A DNA stretch of 10,233 bases from an uncultured Moraxella sp. (lineage in GTDB: Bacteria > Pseudomonadota > Gammaproteobacteria > Pseudomonadales > Moraxellaceae): NCBI GenBank assembly GCA_916720335.1, contig CAKAQU010000060.1, positions 1-10,233 on the forward strand. Reading direction: 5' to 3'. Below the pieces are notes generated by a model that saw only the letters and a list, made by a program, of their open reading frames with translations, made no database searches and had not been told where the DNA came from. The position numbers and the translations under genes were made by a program. Below, one piece after another: positions 6,730-10,233 of the stretch (position 1 is its first letter; the number at the start of each line of letters is the position of its first letter).

Positions 6730-7581
6730 TTAAATTTTATCAATATTTTTTGAATATACACTTGTAATTTTACCATCATGTAGACGATATGCAAGTAATT
6801 GACCGCCCCAAACATAGCCTGCATCCAAAGCTTGTACATAGTCTGTTTGCACTTGAGCTTCTAGTGCCGCCCAATGCCCAAACAAAATTTTGCGCTTTCT
6901 AGGTACTTGCCAAAAAAACCAAGGCAAAAACCCTTTGGGCATTGGGTCGTTTAATGATTCTTTAAATGAAAATTCTAACGTGCCATGTTCATCACATAAT
7001 CGCATTCGGGTAAAATAGTTGGCAATCGCACGCAAACGAGAATAGCCCTGCAAATCCTTTGACCAGATATCGGCTTTTTTGCTGTACAAGTTCGGCAATA
7101 ATTTATCAAGTTTTTTTAAACTACCGCCCAGATGCGCTTCCAGTTCTTTAGCGTATTTTTTAGCTTCTTTAACGCTCCAATTAGGCGGTATACCAGCATG
7201 GGTTAAAACGGTTTTTTCATCAGGCAGCGCCAATAAAGGTTGACAGCGCAACCAGTTTAATAGCTCATCACAATGAGGGCTTTGTAAAATGCTTTGGGTT
7301 TTATCTTTGGGTTTGGCAGCAACAAATCCGCGCCAAACCGCCAATAAATTAATATCATGATTTCCCAAAACTGTTGTCAAAGCACCCTTTTTTGATAATC
7401 GCTTTACCTCTGATAAAGTTGCTAAAGAGTCCTCGCCGCGCGCCACAATATCCCCACAAAGCCAAATTTTATCTAAATTTTCATCAAACAAAATAGCTTT
7501 TTTTAACTGTTCAAATCCTTCAAAACAGCCCTGCAAATCGCCAATGACGTACTGATAACGGTAATTTTCTTGGTGATTCAT
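6730..7581 (-). CDS. apaH: Bis(5'-nucleosyl)-tetraphosphatase, symmetrical (diadenosine tetraphosphatase)
   Basis: This 283-aa enzyme hydrolyses Ap4A and related dinucleoside polyphosphates to two nucleoside diphosphates. These alarmones accumulate under heat and oxidative stress and can serve as RNA 5' caps, which ApaH also removes in E. coli. The calcineurin-like metallophosphoesterase signatures are intact: GDLQGC (14-19), CGDIVARG (42-49), LGNHDINLLAVW (72-83), THAGIPP (127-133) and FGHWAALE (234-241). The motif TRMRLCDEHGTLEFSFKE matches the ApaH-specific middle region, and the 283-aa length matches E. coli ApaH closely. The ribosome binding site is weak (AGAAAAAAG). It follows rsmA by 18 nt. 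In E. coli apaG lies between rsmA and apaH; here it is absent. Confidence 0.97.
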   Translation of the reverse strand: MNHQENYRYQYVIGDLQGCFEGFEQLKKAILFDENLDKIWLCGDIVARGEDSLATLSEVKRLSKKGALTTVLGNHDINLLAVWRGFVAAKPKDKTQSILQSPHCDELLNWLRCQPLLALPDEKTVLTHAGIPPNWSVKEAKKYAKELEAHLGGSLKKLDKLLPNLYSKKADIWSKDLQGYSRLRAIANYFTRMRLCDEHGTLEFSFKESLNDPMPKGFLPWFFWQVPRKRKILFGHWAALEAQVQTDYVQALDAGYVWGGQLLAYRLHDGKITSVYSKNIDKI

Positions 7582-7599
7582 ATTCTTTTTTCTAAATAA

Positions 7600-8451
7600 T
7601 TATGAATTTAAATTTGTTATTTTAGATAAAGCCATATCTGATAACTGAACAAAATCAGCGACGGATAAATTTTCTGGTCTTGCCATTGGGCTGATATTGA
7701 TTAAATTAAAATCTTCATCAGTAAAAACAGGCAAGGTAGCAACGGTTTTAAAAATTGAACGTAAAGTTTTGCGACGATGATTAAAGGCTTCACGAACAAC
7801 CAACATCAACAATCGTTCGTCTTTAGCAGCTATTGGTTTTTGTTTAAAAGGGATTAAACGAAAAACTGCACTGGTGACCTTGGGCGGAGGGTTAAACGCT
7901 CCTTTTGGTACGGTTAATAAATACTCTGTTTCACAAAAGTATTGCATCACAACTGACAATCTGCCATATTCTTTTGTATCTGGTGATGAGGTTATTCTAT
8001 CCACAACTTCTTTTTGAAGCATAAAATGCATGTCAATAATAACATCACTAAATTCCAATAAATGAAATAAAATGGGTGTTGAAATATTATAAGGCAAATT
8101 TCCCACAATACGAAAAGACCCTTTGCCCAATTTTTCTGCTAATTGACGATAATTTATCAACATAGCATTGTCATTAATAATTGTAAAATCAGGATGACTA
8201 TTAGCACCAATGGTCATTTTCAAACCATTTGCCAAATCCCTATCCAGCTCAATCGCCGTCATACCATTGACTTCAGCAAGCAAAGGTTCTGTCAATGCCC
8301 CAAGACCTGGACCAATTTCTAGCAAATTATCGGAATGTTTTAAATGAATACTATCAACAATGTGACGAATGACACTCGTATCATGGAGAAAATTTTGTCC
8401 AAAGCGCTTACGTGGATTGTGTCCAAGTTGTTTGGGTGTACGCATATTCAT
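7600..8451 (-). CDS. rsmA: 16S rRNA (adenine1518-N6/adenine1519-N6)-dimethyltransferase RsmA/KsgA
   Basis: This 283-aa SAM-dependent enzyme dimethylates two adjacent adenines in the 3'-terminal hairpin loop of 16S rRNA, a late step of small-subunit maturation. Visible parts are the N-terminal RKRFGQNFLHD (14-24), SAM motif I LLEIGPGLGALTE (43-55), the acidic residue of motif II (AIELD, 66-70), the catalytic NLPYNIST (118-125), FNPPPKV (186-192) and the C-terminal FNHRRKTLRSIFK (223-235). Length and motifs are normal (E. coli, 273 aa). AAGG lies about 9 nt before the ATG at 8451. It is the first gene of the rsmA-apaH-lipoprotein series, divergent from rplM, with a candidate promoter at 8505-8533. 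Confidence 0.97.
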   Translation of the reverse strand: MNMRTPKQLGHNPRKRFGQNFLHDTSVIRHIVDSIHLKHSDNLLEIGPGLGALTEPLLAEVNGMTAIELDRDLANGLKMTIGANSHPDFTIINDNAMLINYRQLAEKLGKGSFRIVGNLPYNISTPILFHLLEFSDVIIDMHFMLQKEVVDRITSSPDTKEYGRLSVVMQYFCETEYLLTVPKGAFNPPPKVTSAVFRLIPFKQKPIAAKDERLLMLVVREAFNHRRKTLRSIFKTVATLPVFTDEDFNLINISPMARPENLSVADFVQLSDMALSKITNLNS

Positions 8452-8504
8452 TTAATCTGCCTTTTGCAACTGTATTTAAACATAGTTAAACATTTGTATT
8501 TAAT

Positions 8505-8533
8505 TTTATAAGTTTTATAAGGTTTAATTGCAC
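8505..8533 (-). promoter_or_regulatory. Candidate rsmA promoter
   Basis: On the minus strand TATAAA (8505-8510) follows GTGCAA (8528-8533) at 17-nt spacing. A second TATAAA lies at 8514-8519. The -35 is a poor match and overlaps one 18-bp repeat, so this is a weak call based mainly on position, about 55 bases before the rsmA start. Confidence 0.3.
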
Positions 8534-8562
8534 CTTGGTTATTCATTGTACCTTGATTACTC
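8527..8562. repeat. Two imperfect 18-bp tandem repeats in the rsmA-rplM spacer
   Basis: ATTGCACCTTGGTTATTC (8527-8544) is followed immediately by ATTGTACCTTGATTACTC (8545-8562); 15 of 18 positions agree. The 18-bp period is a little under two helical turns. A regulator site or a local duplication are both possible. Confidence 0.6.
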
Positions 8563-8620
8563 AAAAAATTAAACCATTTATCTGATTTCACTTCTTAATC
8601 CTCCCAACTCAATAAAAGCG

Positions 8621-8649
8621 TTGCATTTTTAGCAAAAATCTTCTATAAT
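8621..8649 (+). promoter_or_regulatory. Sigma-70 type promoter of rplM-rpsI
   Basis: TTGCAT (8621-8626) and a perfect TATAAT (8644-8649) are separated by 17 nt. The expected start is near 8656, giving a leader of about 114 nt. The -35 box and the A-rich spacer (TTTTAGCAAAAATCTTC) nearly duplicate those of the tRNA-Ser promoter at 123-150. Confidence 0.85.
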
Positions 8650-8655
8650 GTTGGC

Positions 8656-8769
8656 TGTTTTTTGAGAGCCCTTCGTTTCCCCAACTCAAATTTATAGTCA
8701 AATCAAGATATTATCTTGAATTGATGAATAATTTATCTCTCTCAAATCCATTTTTTGTATAGGTTTTAT
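8656..8769 (+). promoter_or_regulatory. rplM mRNA leader with alternative hairpins, possible L13 autoregulatory element
   Basis: TTTGAGAG (8661-8668) can pair perfectly with CTCTCAAA (8739-8746), enclosing a small hairpin TCAAGAT/ATCTTGA (8703-8709 with 8713-8719, 3-nt loop). The same 5' arm can instead pair locally, TTTGAG with CTCAAA (8685-8690). The long-range 3' arm ends about 13 nt before the AGG of the ribosome binding site. In E. coli the rplM leader is the target of L13 feedback; transferring that role here is inference. Confidence 0.4.
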
Positions 8770-9201
8770 ATGACTACTACCATCAGTGCCAAACCCGCTG
8801 AAGTTGTACACGATTGGTATATCGTGGATGCTGAAGGCAAAACATTAGGTCGCTTGGCGAGTGAAATTGCTTCTCGTCTGCGTGGCAAACATAAGCCTTG
8901 CTACACACCACACGTTGATACTGGCGATTATATCGTTGTTATTAATGCTGACAAAGTAGCGGTAACCGGCAAGAAAGCCGAAGATAAAAAATACTATCGT
9001 CATACTGGTTATCCTGGCGGTATTAAAGAGACTAACTTTACCAAGTTAATCGCTCATAAACCTGAAGATGTGCTGCATAAGGCTGTTAAAGGCATGTTAC
9101 CAAAAGGTCCACTTGGTTATGCAATGATTAAGAAATTAAAACTGTATGCGGGTACAGAACACCCACACGCAGCCCAACAACCTAAAGTGCTAGACATCTA
9201 A
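8770..9201 (+). CDS. rplM: Large-subunit ribosomal protein L13
   Basis: This 143-aa protein aligns along its whole length with E. coli L13 (142 aa): KPAEVVHDWYIVDAEGKTLG, RLRGKHKPCYTPHVDTGDY, NADKVAVTGKK, KGMLPKGPLG and the C-terminal HAAQQPKVLDI. L13 is an early-assembling 50S protein that binds 23S rRNA. The frame opens five codons upstream at a TTG, but the ATG at 8770 matches the family N-terminus and has AGG about 7 nt upstream. It is the first gene of the rplM-rpsI operon with a clear promoter and a leader that may mediate feedback. rpsI follows after 13 nt. Confidence 0.98.
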   Translation: MTTTISAKPAEVVHDWYIVDAEGKTLGRLASEIASRLRGKHKPCYTPHVDTGDYIVVINADKVAVTGKKAEDKKYYRHTGYPGGIKETNFTKLIAHKPEDVLHKAVKGMLPKGPLGYAMIKKLKLYAGTEHPHAAQQPKVLDI

Positions 9202-9214
9202 TCAAGGAGACATT

Positions 9215-9601
9215 ATGGAACGCAATTACGGCACTGGTCGCCGCAAGACTTCTACTGCTCGTGTCTTCCTATCTAAAGGCACAGGTAATATCATCATCAA
9301 CGGCAAAGCACTTGATGAATATTTTGGTCGCGAAACTTCTCGTATGGTGGTTCGTCAACCATTAGAATTGCTAAACGTTGTAACTGATTATGATTTATAC
9401 ATCACAGTTACTGGTGGTGGTGCTAGCGGTCAAGCTGGCGCAATTCGCCACGGCGTAACTCGCGCATTAATTGAAGCTGACGAAACCTTCAAACCTGCCC
9501 TAAAAGCAGCTGGATTTGTTACTCGTGATGCTCGTGAAGTTGAACGTAAAAAATTGGGTCTGCACAAAGCGCGCAAACGCCCACAATACTCAAAACGTTA
9601 A
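9215..9601 (+). CDS. rpsI: Small-subunit ribosomal protein S9
   Basis: This 128-aa protein matches S9 throughout (E. coli, 130 aa): YGTGRRKTSTARVFL at the N-terminus, the central VTGGGASGQAGAIRHGVTRAL, and the basic C-terminal tail KKLGLHKARKRPQYSKR. In the ribosome the conserved C-terminal Lys-Arg end reaches into the 30S P site and contacts the tRNA anticodon stem-loop; it is intact here. AAGGAGA in the 13-nt gap after rplM is a near-ideal ribosome binding site. It is the second and last gene of the operon, followed by a strong terminator 20 bases after the stop. Confidence 0.98.
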   Translation: MERNYGTGRRKTSTARVFLSKGTGNIIINGKALDEYFGRETSRMVVRQPLELLNVVTDYDLYITVTGGGASGQAGAIRHGVTRALIEADETFKPALKAAGFVTRDAREVERKKLGLHKARKRPQYSKR

Positions 9602-9620
9602 TCCCATCTTCGTTTTGTTT

Positions 9621-9651
9621 AAACCCTATCATTTACTTGATAGGGTTTTTA
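9621..9651 (+). terminator. Rho-independent terminator of rplM-rpsI
   Basis: AAACCCTATCA (9621-9631) pairs perfectly with TGATAGGGTTT (9638-9648) around a 6-nt loop, and the run continues as TTTTTA. On the minus strand the stem is followed by AAAC rather than a T-run, so it would act mainly on the plus strand. Confidence 0.92.
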
Positions 9652-9665
9652 TTCTCAACGTTCAT

Positions 9666-10233
9666 TTAATTAAATGTTAATTTAATATTTTTAATCATTT
9701 GGTGAGAGTTTTGAGTATCCAAATAACCTTGCTGATAAAGTAACTGGAAATTTGGGCTATTCATAATTTGCCTTTGTGCAATTTCATAAACTTGGATCTG
9801 GCGTGATTGTGCCTTGTTTTTTGGTAACTGCTCCACATCAAGCGACGGATTATCGCTCAATACATGCAACTGATTATCAATTTTAGCTTGTTGGAAATAT
9901 TGGGTAAATTTGCATACAAAACTCTTAAATGTTACATTGGTCTGCATGTTTTTATTGGTGGTGTAAAAAGTGCATTCACCATCAATACTGCCCATCATAA
10001 TGGATTGACTCGCCAAAGCCAGTTCATCTGCATCCAACCACTGATTTTCTCTAGCCAAGCTTAGCCAATAGTCCCATTTGTCAGCTGTCCACACACCTGT
10101 TAGTTCTTGAACTGGTGGTTTTAACATCCTAGATAATTGTTGCTGATTAATTGGTAAATGAGAATCAATTCTCGTGGGATTCGCTAAATTTTCATTCGCT
10201 AAATTTTCATTCGCTAAATTTTCATTCGCTAAA
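9666..10233 (-). CDS. dnaX: Probable C-terminal part of DNA polymerase III subunit tau (DnaX), 5' end outside window
   Basis: The minus-strand frame is open from the stop at 9666 to the right edge (188 codons visible), so the ATG at 10127 is internal and the gene starts beyond the window. The visible C-terminal region contains DKWDYWLSLARENQWLDADE (16-35 from that ATG), a beta-rich middle (GECTFYTTNKNM), and an ending with AQRQIMNSPNFQLLYQQGYL. This resembles domain V of E. coli tau, which ends AxxxIxxDxxIQxLxxxFxAxLD and binds the polymerase alpha subunit. Tau holds the core polymerases on the clamp loader. Upstream of the domain is a polar linker, Gln-rich and then made of Leu-Ala-Asn-Glu-Asn repeats, as expected for the poorly conserved tau linker. 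The ATPase domain is not visible, so the call rests on distant similarity of one domain. Confidence 0.6.
   Translation of the reverse strand, partial: LANENLANENLANENLANPTRIDSHLPINQQQLSRMLKPPVQELTGVWTADKWDYWLSLARENQWLDADELALASQSIMMGSIDGECTFYTTNKNMQTNVTFKSFVCKFTQYFQQAKIDNQLHVLSDNPSLDVEQLPKNKAQSRQIQVYEIAQRQIMNSPNFQLLYQQGYLDTQNSHQMIKNIKLTFN
10179..10233. repeat. 15-bp in-frame tandem repeat encoding LANEN units
   Basis: ATTCGCTAAATTTTC occurs three times without a mismatch (10179-10193, 10194-10208, 10209-10223), and a fourth copy is cut by the window edge after 10 bases. On the minus strand it reads as Leu-Ala-Asn-Glu-Asn in the frame of the downstream gene. Because the unit is a multiple of three, copy-number change would alter linker length without shifting the frame. 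Confidence 0.93.

Larger units (their letters stand above)
8452..8769. other. Intergenic control region between divergent rsmA and rplM
   Basis: This 318-base stretch holds no convincing gene. From left to right it contains an AT-rich segment with a doubled TTTTATAAG (8504-8521) that supplies TATAAA boxes toward rsmA, two imperfect 18-bp tandem repeats (8527-8562), the rplM promoter (8621-8649) and the rplM leader (about 8656-8769) with short hairpins. Confidence 0.7.

Noticed and set aside
9663..9676. 14-bp palindrome CATTTAATTAAATG at the dnaX stop
   Set aside because: It is pure AT apart from its ends, overlaps coding sequence and has no loop; such palindromes are expected often in AT-rich DNA.
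9864..10064. Plus-strand open frame of 66 codons
   Set aside because: Antisense to the probable dnaX 3' region; no independent support.
10179..10233. Right-edge repeats as a CRISPR array
   Set aside because: The 15-bp units are directly contiguous with no spacers and keep one reading frame, which fits a coding tandem repeat.

Overview
The window is AT-rich bacterial chromosome with densely packed genes. The content and the sequence of the housekeeping proteins (MurB, RsmA, ApaH, L13, S9, Hsp15) point to a gammaproteobacterium. The AT-rich composition and the small secreted-protein neighbourhood suggest the Moraxellaceae (Moraxella/Psychrobacter/Acinetobacter group). That family placement is inferred from protein resemblance, not from a search.

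Layout, left to right. A tRNA-Ser(UGA) gene on the minus strand (22-112) has its own promoter. Upstream of it, also on the minus strand, lies a compact cell-envelope/RNA-quality group read in the order hslR (Hsp15), low-molecular-weight tyrosine phosphatase, murB, DUF218/YdcF-like membrane protein (3000 down to 166). A strong intrinsic terminator at 3017-3051 separates this group from four further minus-strand genes (5787 down to 3078): an exported protein of unknown family, an isochorismatase-fold hydrolase, a DUF4424 exported protein and a small secreted two-cysteine protein. Before these, again on the minus strand, come rsmA, apaH and a LysM/LytM lipoprotein of NlpD type whose peptidase domain has lost its metal ligands (8451 down to 5866).

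A 318-base gap (8452-8769) separates rsmA from the divergent plus-strand rplM-rpsI operon. It holds a clear rplM promoter, a leader of about 114 nt with alternative pairings, a pair of imperfect 18-bp repeats and a probable rsmA promoter. rplM-rpsI ends in a textbook terminator (9621-9651). The last gene (minus strand, 9666 to the right edge) is the 3' part of a larger gene, most likely dnaX (DNA polymerase III tau). Its frame stays open to the window edge and carries an in-frame 15-bp tandem repeat encoding Leu-Ala-Asn-Glu-Asn units.

Most of the window is ordinary core genome. The best leads are the nearly identical promoters of tRNA-Ser and rplM, the L13 leader structure, the pentapeptide repeat in the putative tau linker, the degenerate LytM lipoprotein linked to apaH, and the block of exported proteins of unknown function. 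I see no mobile element, CRISPR array, toxin-antitoxin pair or defence system.
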